64,000 nucleotides of DNA from Halobacteriovoraceae bacterium. GTDB taxonomy: Bacteria > Bdellovibrionota > Bacteriovoracia > Bacteriovoracales > Bacteriovoracaceae. Positions 36,101-44,843 of this stretch are shown here, piece after piece (within the stretch, counting starts at the first letter, position 1; each line of letters starts with the position of its first letter). Under the pieces are notes generated by a model, which saw nothing but the letters and a program-made list of their open reading frames with translations, made no database searches and was not told the origin of the DNA. The stretch covers positions 1 to 64,000 of the forward strand of contig PAVS01000011.1 of the NCBI GenBank assembly GCA_002713145.1, read 5' to 3'. The position numbers were made by a program, and so were the translations under genes.

Positions 36101-36214
36101 GCTGGGATTCCGAGAGCGAATGAAGTGTCTGATCCTGTAGGAAATGCTGTTTCATACGCTATGTGGTTAAGAGATGTAAATAGTAATTTTGATGGTGTAG
36201 CAGATGGAGAGTAA
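33137..36214 (+). CDS. Large secreted protein, tandem paralogue A
   Basis: This gene encodes 1025 residues from the ATG at 33137; a GTG at 33119 and an ATG at 33149 are alternatives. A signal peptide ends at VFS. The mature N terminus carries paired cysteine motifs (CCDNNQCQ...ASCN, then SYCQNC). A helical middle region is followed by a low-complexity Ser/Gly/Arg/Ala stretch (about residues 600-740), a coiled coil (LLRENENLRRERFDMQRQL) and a conserved C-terminal domain of about 90 residues (SLALRVRDNSGE, NIFLEDGALRSIRIG). I recognise no family. The next gene is a paralogue with the same order of parts. Confidence 0.85.
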   Translation: MNTLMGRFFSLILVMVMTMPGPVFSQEQLAPVTVVSPVMSVMDFSKASVLSTRPLVLDLSFLNQDSIADSFNNSICCDNNQCQTTVMLGASCNVLDTTVFADEPGVSEIANVLSQTTLRNNIRFGNIPLFGSSDNFENIKYQFTPSYCQNCVNSLIEAENNGEVDINGLKSEILSSIHGVGEDEEKGHEEHEGVHKAQQYLANIGIFRDHLLSYFNGLSIEAKMDILTSKGVSPEEAEAAVIYGQGNILTHSTFFCRIDEDRYNNYRNGWCDENKYQENLRALYTESAPVEHASATSALVSAGLSGFVEGTAYGSLGIDQVFQNYSGMTRNPVESQLEHSRGGVVTGPSSDVHTNPLNNRNDWKNANNTFAKVISQSIRAHHNQVLELCEKDSFQRSNRKLVLLQKVLADGNLRNSNRISPDLENLKNAFQNSVLLAPHVYANLQDPSFLCEMVKNNESNINIFNIDEENAHSEFSNVVQRARESYQQSNRVAELFNNIEKNLCFNGNQENFERALNLSLCGSQVASVVELEEYKKNLRPKPAGVDLAIASLKCESLAYDPEQLLGDLEQQASENAEAQSLVNQGNFSPEALAAARERGRRSSLGRGESSRSSGNNGRNTQRNLLATRDENRDASNLNTFSENRAVDARRSDTESARSGAITRMPAGGVEAATAATTTTAAGGGPDSITARLDNRSASNNPMTRSSDNFFNEVTTADISRARENEQIAERLAAAEARAREVSSGEEGNARNVAADIASRNRNVFGERQNLSEDEQSYQNMIEELREEIRRENVDQDIASEENPEVQRLLRENENLRRERFDMQRQLDRISGRIDTIARGNPGTFGASGGAASSGGAAPIPSSSGGMSTGGEGRAPASEGSGTVGFGRDITNSAAAGSVPGQSRFQLSSLNNDGSLALRVRDNSGELKEYNLTADNIFLEDGALRSIRIGNQEILASELSDEVRRQAIIIKLSENKTEIGTAADELISVAGIPRANEVSDPVGNAVSYAMWLRDVNSNFDGVADGE

Positions 36215-36232
36215 AAATATAAGAGAGTAGGT

Positions 36233-39200
36233 ATGAATTTATTTTGCAAAAAAATTCTTTCTTTCTTTATAATGGCACAGATGCTTTTACCTGGTCATGT
36301 TTTTGCTCAAGATGTGATTGTTCATAGAGAATTCCGCCCCTTAGTATTGACTGAAGTTGAGCCCTTAGAAATAGTTTTTGATGAAAATGTTTTTGCCGAC
36401 TTAGTTAGAATTCCATTATTAACACTCGAAACAGATGACACTGAAAACCAGCAACTTGTTAGGTTTCAAGGACTTTGCTGTCAAGAGGGTCAATGTGAAA
36501 GAGATAATGTGTTACAAGGTCATAGCTGTAACTTGTCTCAAGATAGAGTGACAGAGCTTGGGGATGATCTCATTAAGCTCGATGAAGTGGTTTTTCGTTC
36601 TAATTTATCCGAAGGTCTACTGCTGGAAGAAGACGGAGATGGAAGACCCATCATTTATGATAAGTCTTTTTGTGAGAGTTGTGTTGACCGAACAACGTTA
36701 GACATCAAAAATTCTTTTGAAGATGAAGAGTCATTGGAAGAAGTCCAAAATAGAATCGCCAATAGAATTAATCAAAGAAATTTACAGGAAGCTATAAGTG
36801 TGGGAAGTCGTAGACTGCGAGGTTATGCCAATAGTAAGTCTATAATGTACAACTACTATCATTTTCTTAAAAATAATCACCCTGAATTAAGCTCTTATGC
36901 TGATGAATATCTTGAAAGTATTAATATCGATCTTTGTGGTGATCAATCTGATGTACACGCCTTTTGTGAAACGGCAGGGGATTCTGTTCCAGGAGCTATA
37001 AGTAACCAGTGTGCTCCTGAAGTTTATATTGAAACGATGAATGGAATTCATGCCGAAATTCGATCGGGAGGTGCAGAACCTAGTACTTTTTATAATGAAG
37101 CAGAGTTTCGCAATGTAGCTGCGCAGAGACAGAGTTGTCAGGAAAATCCACCCATGTTTGATTTAAACTTTGCCTTAAATCATTTAGGTCCCTTAGAGCT
37201 AATGTCTGTGACCACTGTTAACTCAGCAGGCTTGAATGAAATTGTGGGGGAAGGGCACAGTAATTTCACTCTGAACCTTGCAAGAAATCTAAATTTGGGA
37301 GTTATGTCAGCAAGCGCTGGAAGTGTTGCAGCAGCAATAGGTTTACCAGATTATATAGCAAGGTCCACTGGGTCTCAGCAAACACCTATAAATTTCTTGG
37401 CCTCTAAGGCATCTGAGAACTTTAACCATTTAAAACAAGTTTGTCAGAATGATAATTTTAGTCAGTATGATAATGAACTGAAACGAGAAGCTTTGATACG
37501 TATTTGGTCCGGAGCGAGTATCACTTCAGTGAGCAGAGACGATCAGTTTTTAATGGAGGATTTTTTTCGAGAATTTTCAAAAGTCAAAACAAACTTTCCT
37601 CAGTACGGGCCTTCATTAGAAAGTCCTGATTTTCTTTGTGATCTTGTCACTCGTCCCGGGGTGACAGCAAACTCACTGGCAAGTATTGATGGTTTTTTAG
37701 ATCAAGTTGAAGCCACTCAAACGAATAATAAAGAAGAGTTTAAGCTAAGGTTTGCTGAAATATATAATAATGTATGTTTTCAAGGTAATAAAGATCGTTA
37801 CCTTGGTCAGTTTAATAATCTTATGTGTAACCATAAAATTCCAAGTTTAACTCAGTTAGATAACTACGCTCGTGATAATGAATTAACGGCTATCGAAAAG
37901 CTTGCCCTCTCGAGGCTACGGTGCGAGAGTCTTGCCGAATACCCAGACCAGAGAGCAATAGAAGCAGAAGGTTTAGGTGAAGATCCTAGTTCTATAGATA
38001 ATCCTGAGGATGAAGCTGATGGCCGTGCTGCCAGTCTTGCTGCCAATGGTTATATGGGAGATACATCTACTACTTCAGCTCCTGTTGAGGACAATGTTAT
38101 TGTTATTACTGGTCGTAGAATGGATGTAGATGTTTTTGGTGAATCAGTGGGAAAAGCTGAAGCAAGTTCAAGTTCCTCTGGCCAAAGAAGCGGTTATCGA
38201 GACACAGCTTTTTTAGACACTGCTCCTGAACGAAGAAGAGATGAAGCTAGAGTGGCAACTCAGAGAACTGAGCTAGACAACCAAGTGGTGCGTACACCTG
38301 CGGGCAGCGTTGATGCCACAGGTGGCCTTTCAGCAAATAGATCTTGGGAGCGTAGTAATGAGCGTGAAGCAATTGCAAGCGGTCAACCCGCTGGAGGCAG
38401 CACAAGCTTATATGATCCCACTCGTTTTTATAATGGTGTTACAGATATTAGTGGTGAGAGAAATACTGCTATTGAGACTCAACAACGACTCGCAGAAGAC
38501 CTAGTCTCCCAAGCAGACCCGACTGAATTAAATCCTCAAGAAAGGGTTCAACGAGATCTTGCTTCAGGAGAAGAAAACCTCTTTGGTGAGACAGAGAATT
38601 TAACTTCTGAGCAAGAAATTTATCAGAGGGTTATTAAAGATCTAAGAGAGGAAATTAAAAGAGAAAGAATGGATGAAGCTATAGCCAATGAATCAAATGA
38701 AGAAATTCAAAGACTCATGAGAGAAAATGAAGCCCTTAGAAGAGAACGTTTTGATATGCAAAGGCAATTAGAAGAAATCAACGGCAGAATAGACACTATT
38801 GCTCGAGGTCGTTTAAATGATGAAAATCAAGTAGGTGCGGGGGCAGGCTCAGCTTCTGCAAGTGGAAGCTCTGTCGCATCTGGATCTGGTGGCGGAAGAA
38901 ATCCGGCAGGTAGTGATAGGGAAAGTTCTGCTGCAAGTGGGAGAAGTGATCGCCCAGTGGATATTAATGGCAGGGCCGTTATCACAGGAGCTTCTGGAGC
39001 TCAATCTCAGGTTCAATTTGCCAGAACTGATGGTTCATCTCTTTATCTTAGAGTCAGAGATGATTCTGGTGAAGAACAGGAATTTAACCTCACCCCAGAG
39101 AATATTTTCTTAGATGGGGGAGCACTCAGAAGTATTAGAGTGGGGGACCGTGAGATCCTAGCAAGTGACTTAAGCTTAGACGTACAAAGAGAGGCTCTGC

Positions 39201-39376
39201 GAATTAAGTTAACAGAAAATATGCAATCTCAAGTCAGTGCAGGTCAGCAACTTGCTGCAGTTCTTCCGCCTAACAGATCCGGAAGAACAGATGATCCTGC
39301 TCAAGAGTTCATTTATACCTATCAAGATCTGGTTGCTACCACTGAAGAAATGCAAGAGGCTAGCTCCGAGCAGTGA
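36233..39376 (+). CDS. Large secreted protein, tandem paralogue B
   Basis: This gene encodes 1047 residues with a signal peptide ending at VFA. It shares with the preceding gene the leader end LPGHVFAQ, the cysteine pattern (CCQEGQCE...HSCN, SFCESC), two central cysteine-containing stretches (FLCDLV, NVCFQGN), and the coiled coil LMRENEALRRERFDMQRQL. The C-terminal domain (YLRVRDDSGE, NIFLDGGALRSIRVGDREILAS) is also shared. Conservation is strongest in the coiled coil and C-terminal domain and weak in the disordered linker. It starts 18 nt after the paralogue. Its stop overlaps the GTG of the Nudix gene. Function unknown. Confidence 0.85.
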   Translation: MNLFCKKILSFFIMAQMLLPGHVFAQDVIVHREFRPLVLTEVEPLEIVFDENVFADLVRIPLLTLETDDTENQQLVRFQGLCCQEGQCERDNVLQGHSCNLSQDRVTELGDDLIKLDEVVFRSNLSEGLLLEEDGDGRPIIYDKSFCESCVDRTTLDIKNSFEDEESLEEVQNRIANRINQRNLQEAISVGSRRLRGYANSKSIMYNYYHFLKNNHPELSSYADEYLESINIDLCGDQSDVHAFCETAGDSVPGAISNQCAPEVYIETMNGIHAEIRSGGAEPSTFYNEAEFRNVAAQRQSCQENPPMFDLNFALNHLGPLELMSVTTVNSAGLNEIVGEGHSNFTLNLARNLNLGVMSASAGSVAAAIGLPDYIARSTGSQQTPINFLASKASENFNHLKQVCQNDNFSQYDNELKREALIRIWSGASITSVSRDDQFLMEDFFREFSKVKTNFPQYGPSLESPDFLCDLVTRPGVTANSLASIDGFLDQVEATQTNNKEEFKLRFAEIYNNVCFQGNKDRYLGQFNNLMCNHKIPSLTQLDNYARDNELTAIEKLALSRLRCESLAEYPDQRAIEAEGLGEDPSSIDNPEDEADGRAASLAANGYMGDTSTTSAPVEDNVIVITGRRMDVDVFGESVGKAEASSSSSGQRSGYRDTAFLDTAPERRRDEARVATQRTELDNQVVRTPAGSVDATGGLSANRSWERSNEREAIASGQPAGGSTSLYDPTRFYNGVTDISGERNTAIETQQRLAEDLVSQADPTELNPQERVQRDLASGEENLFGETENLTSEQEIYQRVIKDLREEIKRERMDEAIANESNEEIQRLMRENEALRRERFDMQRQLEEINGRIDTIARGRLNDENQVGAGAGSASASGSSVASGSGGGRNPAGSDRESSAASGRSDRPVDINGRAVITGASGAQSQVQFARTDGSSLYLRVRDDSGEEQEFNLTPENIFLDGGALRSIRVGDREILASDLSLDVQREALRIKLTENMQSQVSAGQQLAAVLPPNRSGRTDDPAQEFIYTYQDLVATTEEMQEASSEQ

Positions 39377-39774
39377 TTCAACTTATTAGTATCGTTATCC
39401 CTTTTATTGAAAATAAAGTCTGGACCCAAATGAGAACATCTAAAGATGAGCTGGTGGGGACGCATGAATTTCCTGGCGGAAAAGTAGAACCCAATGAGTT
39501 GCCTGAAGTTGCCGCTGCCCGAGAAGTTTTAGAAGAGACAAATGTCAGAATCGAAATCCCCCAATTAATGAAATGGAAAGACTATTACTGGAATAAGGGG
39601 TCTCAAACAATTTGGCTTAAGATTTACTTATACCAAGATAAACAATTGCAATTTAGTGACGTTGGTTATAAAAGCTTTGAAGAGCTTTTAGCACCGACTG
39701 CAGCGATTCCTCCCGCAAATAGAGAAATACTGGCAGATTTAAGTGCTTTTTTAGTAAAAAAAGCTGTAATTTAA
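39373..39774 (+). CDS. Nudix hydrolase, MutT-like
   Basis: This gene encodes 133 residues from a GTG that overlaps the upstream stop (GTGA). The Nudix box is GKVEPNELPEVAAAREVLEETNV, with Asn in place of the late Gly. HEFPGGKVE and the size fit MutT-type nucleotide diphosphatases. The substrate cannot be read from the sequence. It is translationally coupled to the large secreted paralogue upstream, an odd partner. Confidence 0.82.
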   Translation: MIQLISIVIPFIENKVWTQMRTSKDELVGTHEFPGGKVEPNELPEVAAAREVLEETNVRIEIPQLMKWKDYYWNKGSQTIWLKIYLYQDKQLQFSDVGYKSFEELLAPTAAIPPANREILADLSAFLVKKAVI

Positions 39775-39807
39775 AGTGTTTAGCTAGCCCTTAAAAAAGC
39801 CTTAATA

Positions 39808-39837
39808 TAGACAATAAAAGAGCTAAACGTGTATAAT
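39808..39837 (+). promoter_or_regulatory. Candidate promoter of the CBS-domain gene
   Basis: TAGACA (39808-39813), an 18-nt spacer and a perfect TATAAT (39832-39837) lie about 115 nt before the start at 39953. The leader holds no gene. Confidence 0.5.
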
Positions 39838-39952
39838 AAAAGAAACCAAAATGGTGATCATTATAGAGGAGAAAAACCATAGAGCCCCCATCGAGTAGTT
39901 TAAACGTCTTACCAAAAAATCACGTACATTTTATTTCACAAGGCCAGCTAAG

Positions 39953-41269
39953 ATGAACGAACAAATCTTAGAAATCGTTATTTTCTTTTTTGGAATTCTG
40001 GTCTCTGCTTTTTTTTCTGGTTCAGAAGCCGCTCTTATTTCAATTCCTATCAAACGCGTAAAGCATATGGTTGAAAATAATACGAAGTCCAGCGTACTTC
40101 CGTTTTTGGCCAGCCACCAAAGTGAGCTGCTAACCACACTGCTCATAGGAAATAATTTTGTTAATATCTTTGTAGCTTCTTATGCCACGACTATAGCCCA
40201 ACGCTATTTTGAAAATGATGCTCTTTCTTATTCTGTTGGTATCACGACTTTTCTCATCCTTATTTTCGGTGAGATTATTCCCAAAACCTTTATGCGAAAC
40301 CATGCTGAAAGATTGGTGATTCCTACGGTTTTTATTTTAAGAGCTCTCTATTATATTTTATATCCAGTTGTTTTTATCTTTATGTTCATTATTAAAACTG
40401 TTTTAGGAGAGAACGCTGCTCTTCAAGAGCGCATGATTACTAAGGACGATATTGAGTTTATGGTTGGCGAAGCTGAGAAAGAGAAAACTATCGATTCTAA
40501 GCAGATTGATCTTCTTACCTCCATTCTTGAATTTCCAACAATTAAAGTTAAAGACATTATGACTCCTAGGACTTCTGTTCATGCTATTAAAGCAGATGCT
40601 GTGTTTGATGAGATTGGAGCCTTGATTAAAGATGTTCAACATTCAAGATACCCTGTTTTCACTGAAGACTTAGATTCTGTTATCGGGCTTCTTCATGTTA
40701 AAGATATTATATTTGCTTCTTTTGCAGAACGTGAAAACTTTGATGTCACGAAATATATTAATGAGCCTTTTTATGTTTATGAGCATATGAAAATTCAAGC
40801 GGTTTTTGATCATATGAATAAAAAGAAAGTACACTTGGCTTTGGTTAAAGATGAAAATGGTCTCATGGTAGGAATTGTGACCCTTGAAGATATTATGGAA
40901 GAGATTTTTGGCGAGATTCAAGACGAGCACGATGATGAAGAAGATATTATTCAAAAAGATGATTCTGCTGATCTTGAAAAAGGAATCGTCGTTCCTGGAG
41001 CCATTTCTCTTAGAGATTTAGATAGTGAATACGATATCCATATACCACTTAATGATAATTACTCTACGCTGAGAGGTTTTCTGCTAGATATGCTCGGCAA
41101 TAATTTTCCTAAAAAAGGTGATGTTCTTTTTTGGGATGGGCTGTCCTTCGAACTTCTACAAGTTGAAGATGAAATCGAAGAAGTCAAAATTGAGAGTACT
41201 GGAGATATTGAAATTGAGGAAGATGAAGAAGAGAAACCAACTCTTAAAGAAGATCTAGCTATTAACTAA
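39953..41269 (+). CDS. CNNM/CorC-type membrane protein with CBS domains
   Basis: This gene encodes 438 residues. An N-terminal DUF21 (CNNM) domain with about four membrane helices (FFSGSEAALISIPIKRVKHM, FGEIIPKTFMRNHAERL) precedes a pair of CBS domains (VKDIMTPRTSVHAI and VTLEDIMEEIFGEIQDEHD) and a C-terminal CorC/HlyC domain. Such proteins are linked to magnesium or cobalt efflux and are often mislabelled as haemolysins. Its stop overlaps the convergent ferredoxin gene by 4 nt. Confidence 0.92.
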   Translation: MNEQILEIVIFFFGILVSAFFSGSEAALISIPIKRVKHMVENNTKSSVLPFLASHQSELLTTLLIGNNFVNIFVASYATTIAQRYFENDALSYSVGITTFLILIFGEIIPKTFMRNHAERLVIPTVFILRALYYILYPVVFIFMFIIKTVLGENAALQERMITKDDIEFMVGEAEKEKTIDSKQIDLLTSILEFPTIKVKDIMTPRTSVHAIKADAVFDEIGALIKDVQHSRYPVFTEDLDSVIGLLHVKDIIFASFAERENFDVTKYINEPFYVYEHMKIQAVFDHMNKKKVHLALVKDENGLMVGIVTLEDIMEEIFGEIQDEHDDEEDIIQKDDSADLEKGIVVPGAISLRDLDSEYDIHIPLNDNYSTLRGFLLDMLGNNFPKKGDVLFWDGLSFELLQVEDEIEEVKIESTGDIEIEEDEEEKPTLKEDLAIN

Positions 41270-41583
41270 TCTAATTCTTCTATCGTGATATCACCTTTAA
41301 TTTTCGCCCGACAGGCCAATCTAAGTGTTTTGCCTTCAAAAAAGTCTTCCCCATGAATTCTTTTATAGTTTGCCATTAAACTTGCAAGGGTATTGCTTTC
41401 CACCTCAGATGGTTCTGATAAATTCTCTGCTCCCTCGAGAATAAAAACACGGCAAGCACCACAAGAGCCAGCTAAGCAACCATGGGAGAGTTCAATATTT
41501 TCTTCTTCCAAAGCATCAAAAATAGTCTTGTTATTTTCAGTAGTTACGCTCTCGTTTAGATTTTTTATTGACACAGTGGGCAT
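41266..41583 (-). CDS. 2Fe-2S ferredoxin
   Basis: This gene encodes 105 residues and a plant-type [2Fe-2S] ferredoxin. The first three ligands are C-x4-C-x2-C (GCLAGSCGACRVF) and the fourth is in LRLACRAKI. It is a small electron carrier; the partner is unknown. GAAGG lies close to the ATG. It converges with the CBS-domain gene (4-nt overlap) and diverges from the dehydrogenase. Confidence 0.92.
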   Translation of the reverse strand: MPTVSIKNLNESVTTENNKTIFDALEEENIELSHGCLAGSCGACRVFILEGAENLSEPSEVESNTLASLMANYKRIHGEDFFEGKTLRLACRAKIKGDITIEELD

Positions 41584-41660
41584 GTTACCTTCAGTTGCTC
41601 TGGGTTATATATTACCCAAATTTAATCAACTATTTAAAAGATATACAAGGAGATTCCTTA

Positions 41661-42782
41661 ATGATCAGCTTTGAAAAACTGTATAGTATGGGACATGAAG
41701 AAGTGGTTTTCTTTAGTGAGCCTTCATGTGGACTTAAGGCCATTGTAGCCATTCATGATACCACCCTTGGACCAGCATTAGGTGGAACAAGAATGTGGCC
41801 TTATTCTTCAGAGGCAGAAGCGGTAGAAGATGTTCTTAGACTCTCGCGGGGGATGACTTATAAAGCTGCAGTTTCAGGACTTAATCTTGGTGGTGGAAAA
41901 GCTGTTATCATTGGAGATCCTAAAAAAGATAAGTCAGAAGCACTCTTCAGAGCATACGGACGATTCATTGAGTCTCTTAACGGAAGATATATAAGTGCAG
42001 AAGATGTAAACATTTCAGTTGAAGATATTGATCATGTTTACACAGAAACGAACTACGTTTGTGGTGTGGATAAGGCCAGTGGTGGTTCAGGAAACCCTGC
42101 TCCTTATACGGCTCTTGGGACTTTTAGAGGAATGGAAGCGGGAGCGACCAAACTTTGGGGTTCAAGAAGTTTAGAAAATAAAGTCGTGGCCATTCAAGGG
42201 GTTGGCTCTGTTGGATTGGAGCTCGGAAAACTGCTTAATAATGCAGGGGCTAGAATTCTTTTCACTGATATCAATGAAGACAATATAAAACGCATGAAAG
42301 AAGCCGTTCCTCATGCAGAGTTTGTGGATGCTAATGCCATTTATGATACTAAAATGGACATCTATGCTCCTTGTGCTCTTGGAGCGACGATCAATGATGA
42401 CACTATTGGAAAGCTTCAATGTAAGCTGGTTAACGGAGCAGCTAATAATCAACTTAAAGAAGATCGTCACGGTGAAGAACTAAAAGAGCGTGGCATTCTC
42501 TATTCACCTGATTATCTCATCAATGCCGGTGGACTTATGAACGTCTCCATTGAGTTTGAAGGCTGGAATGATGCTAAGTCGAGAAGAATGGTCGATACGA
42601 TTTATGATACCACTTTAAAGATCTATAAGATCAGCGAAGAGCAAAACATAGCCGTTAATAAAGCTGCTGATGTTCTTGCTGAAAATAGACTTGAATCTAT
42701 GAGAAAGATTCAAACTACCTATCTTGGACGCGGTTCAGATCATCGTTTCCCTGGGACCAAGATTAGGCATAATAAATTGTAG
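41661..42782 (+). CDS. Leucine/valine-type amino-acid dehydrogenase
   Basis: This gene encodes 373 residues from the ATG at 41661, set by AAGGAG upstream. It is a Glu/Leu/Phe/Val dehydrogenase of the leucine dehydrogenase type, which deaminates branched-chain amino acids with NAD. LGPALGGTRMWPY, LNLGGGKAVIIGDPKKDKSEALFRA with the catalytic lysine, and RYISAEDVN are diagnostic. The NAD loop is GVGSVG. It suits an organism feeding on protein. The stop is followed directly by the methionine sulfoxide reductase gene. Confidence 0.93.
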   Translation: MISFEKLYSMGHEEVVFFSEPSCGLKAIVAIHDTTLGPALGGTRMWPYSSEAEAVEDVLRLSRGMTYKAAVSGLNLGGGKAVIIGDPKKDKSEALFRAYGRFIESLNGRYISAEDVNISVEDIDHVYTETNYVCGVDKASGGSGNPAPYTALGTFRGMEAGATKLWGSRSLENKVVAIQGVGSVGLELGKLLNNAGARILFTDINEDNIKRMKEAVPHAEFVDANAIYDTKMDIYAPCALGATINDDTIGKLQCKLVNGAANNQLKEDRHGEELKERGILYSPDYLINAGGLMNVSIEFEGWNDAKSRRMVDTIYDTTLKIYKISEEQNIAVNKAADVLAENRLESMRKIQTTYLGRGSDHRFPGTKIRHNKL

Positions 42783-42784
42783 TG

Positions 42785-43228
42785 ATGGTAAAAGAAAAAC
42801 ATTATCAACTCTTAACCAAACAGATTAAAGCGATCACTGAAGGTGAAACAAACTTCATTGCCAATTGCGCTAATATAACTGCCCTCTTACACGAGGGCTT
42901 TCCCTTTTTATGGACTGGTTTTTATTTTGTCGATGATCATGAATTGATCTTGGGCCCCTTCCAAGGCCCGGTGGCCTGTACGCGAATTCCCTATGGGAAG
43001 GGAGTCTGTGGAAGTGCATGGCAAGAAGAGAAGACTTTGATTGTAGGCAACGTACATGAATTCCCAGGTCATATTGCGTGTTCAAGTGCCAGTAATTCTG
43101 AAATTGTCGTTCCTATTTTTAAGAATTCTAAAGTGGTAGCAGTGCTAGACATTGATAGCACTGAGCTTGACTATTTTGATAAAACGGATCAAAAGTACCT
43201 TGAACAAATAGTGTCAGAATGTCTCTAG
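42785..43228 (+). CDS. msrC: Free methionine-(R)-sulfoxide reductase, GAF domain
   Basis: This gene encodes 147 residues. It is a GAF-fold fRMsr, which reduces free methionine-R-sulfoxide. The three conserved cysteines are present in VACTRIPYGKGVCGSAW and HIACSSASNSEIVVPI. NFIANCANITALL and LDIDSTELDYFD complete the match. The ATG at 42785 lies 2 nt after the dehydrogenase stop, so the two are co-transcribed. Confidence 0.92.
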   Translation: MVKEKHYQLLTKQIKAITEGETNFIANCANITALLHEGFPFLWTGFYFVDDHELILGPFQGPVACTRIPYGKGVCGSAWQEEKTLIVGNVHEFPGHIACSSASNSEIVVPIFKNSKVVAVLDIDSTELDYFDKTDQKYLEQIVSECL

Positions 43229-43340
43229 AGCTGCATTAAGCAGTCAGTTTCGTAAGTTTTTCCTGTAAGAATCTATTAGTTGCATGCCGTGGCTTTATTT
43301 GACATGCTAGGGGAGCAAAATGAATGGAAAAGGAGCTTCC

Positions 43341-44330
43341 ATGCACAAATCACATCTTTTTATTCTCTTAATTTTATCTTTTCACTTAAGCTTTGCTGGA
43401 ACGGCTCAGATTAAAGTCATTTATGGTGAGGATAATAGAGAAGATGTCTCGGAAGTCGCCAATCCCCTTTATCTGCAGCTCTCACTTTCAACAGCTGGCA
43501 TGATTAAGCCGGAAGATTTAGTGGAGCTTAATAACGAACAATATAGTGTGGCTGGAAAATCATTGGAAGAAGCAGGCATCTGTGCCGAAGAAAGATTTTC
43601 TCATCAAAAGACTGCCGCCAGTTGTTCTGGATTTCTCGTGGACAAGAATAAAATTGTTACAGCTGGACATTGTATTCGTTCTCAAGCTGATTGCGATAGA
43701 TACCTTTGGGCTTTTGATTATAAGGTCACTGCCACGAGTGATACTGAGGTGGTGCTAGATAAAAAACAAGTTTATAAATGTCGCAAGATCATTTCTCAAA
43801 AATTAGATCGTGATTCCGAAGCAGACTATGCTTTGATAGAATTAGATCGCCAGGTTTCTGATAGAAGTCCCCTCAATTTTAGAAGAAAAGGTAAACCCCA
43901 GGTAGGAGAGTCACTGGTGGTGATAGGCCATCCCTCTGGACTTCCTACAAAAATTGCTGACGGGGCTATTGTGAGAGATGTGAATGATGTCTTTCTTACT
44001 GCTAATCTAGATACGTATGGTGGAAACTCAGGTTCAGCTGTTTTCAATGCCACCACCGGGATGGTTGAAGGAATTTTAGTTCGGGGTGAAACTGATTATA
44101 TCTATGATGATGTGCGAGACTGTCGAGTCTCTAATGTTCTCGCTAACGATGCGGGAGATGGAGAGGAAGTCACTCTGATTACAATTGTTGAAGGTCTAGA
44201 TAGGGTTGTTGGTAAACCACCAAAACCACCCGTAGTTGTTCCGCCAAAACCAACTGAGCCGGAAGAGCCAAGTCAACCAGTAAGACTTTCTTGGTGGCAG
44301 CGATTACTCCGTTATTTATTTGGTGCTTGA
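43341..44330 (+). CDS. Exported trypsin-like serine protease
   Basis: This gene encodes 329 residues from the ATG at 43341, set by AAGGAG 5-6 nt upstream. A signal peptide ends at FAG. The S1 catalytic triad is visible as VTAGHC (His), DYALIELD (Asp) and GGNSGSAVF (Ser). A C-terminal Pro-rich linker (KPPKPPVVVPPKP) leads to an aromatic and basic tail (RLSWWQRLLRYLFGA) that could bind the membrane or act as a sorting tail. It probably helps to digest external protein. The 3' end overlaps the convergent gene by 15 nt. Confidence 0.92.
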   Translation: MHKSHLFILLILSFHLSFAGTAQIKVIYGEDNREDVSEVANPLYLQLSLSTAGMIKPEDLVELNNEQYSVAGKSLEEAGICAEERFSHQKTAASCSGFLVDKNKIVTAGHCIRSQADCDRYLWAFDYKVTATSDTEVVLDKKQVYKCRKIISQKLDRDSEADYALIELDRQVSDRSPLNFRRKGKPQVGESLVVIGHPSGLPTKIADGAIVRDVNDVFLTANLDTYGGNSGSAVFNATTGMVEGILVRGETDYIYDDVRDCRVSNVLANDAGDGEEVTLITIVEGLDRVVGKPPKPPVVVPPKPTEPEEPSQPVRLSWWQRLLRYLFGA

Positions 44331-44843
44331 TTTTACGGTGCAAACTCCCAACTCTAGAAAATCATCAAACTGCTTTAGAAAACTTTCAATACTTGTGGAT
44401 GCTGATTTCAATTGTTCTATATGTTTTGTGGTTAAAACGCATTTTGATTTATAAACACCGGGAACATGTGATAAGTATATACAGTTTCCATCCTTCGGAT
44501 AGACAGTGATTTTAGATTTTTTATTTACTAATTTTATTTCCCAGGTCTTTTTTACACATCTTTCGATATGAGGGAGTACATCAGAAACTTTAAACTGAAA
44601 ATTATATTTAGGTATATCCTTGGTGTTGAGAATACATTCTCGACCTGTGGTAAGTTGGCATGATTTTTCTAGGTATTTTTTCGCCAACTCAGGTTCATTT
44701 CCTTTCTGTTTTATTTCAAACATTTTAAAACAGGAAATAGCCTGGCCCTCCGTGAGACATTCGCTTTCTAGCAATTTACTTTCATCATTGGCGTATACAT
44801 TTAAAGTCATAGTTAAAAGCATAAAAATTTTAAAATAAATCAT
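44316..44843 (-). CDS. Small secreted Cys-rich protein
   Basis: This gene encodes 175 residues with a signal peptide ending at VYA (residue 18). It has eight cysteines in the mature part, and one helix pair (AISCFKMFEIKQKG, AKKYLEKSCQL) resembles a Sel1/TPR unit. Function unknown. The start overlaps the 3' end of the giant lipoprotein gene by 14 nt, which ties their translation, and the 3' end overlaps the protease gene. Confidence 0.75.
   Translation of the reverse strand: MIYFKIFMLLTMTLNVYANDESKLLESECLTEGQAISCFKMFEIKQKGNEPELAKKYLEKSCQLTTGRECILNTKDIPKYNFQFKVSDVLPHIERCVKKTWEIKLVNKKSKITVYPKDGNCIYLSHVPGVYKSKCVLTTKHIEQLKSASTSIESFLKQFDDFLELGVCTVKSSTK

Noticed and set aside
41568..41660. N-terminal extension of the leucine-type dehydrogenase
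   Set aside because: The extension overlaps the divergent ferredoxin start and is not family-like; AAGGAG points to the ATG at 41661.
43232..43310. CTGC-ATTAA-GCAG and GCATG/CATGC inverted repeats before the protease gene
   Set aside because: The stems are only 4-5 bp and have no T tract or known site pattern, so they are not reported as features.
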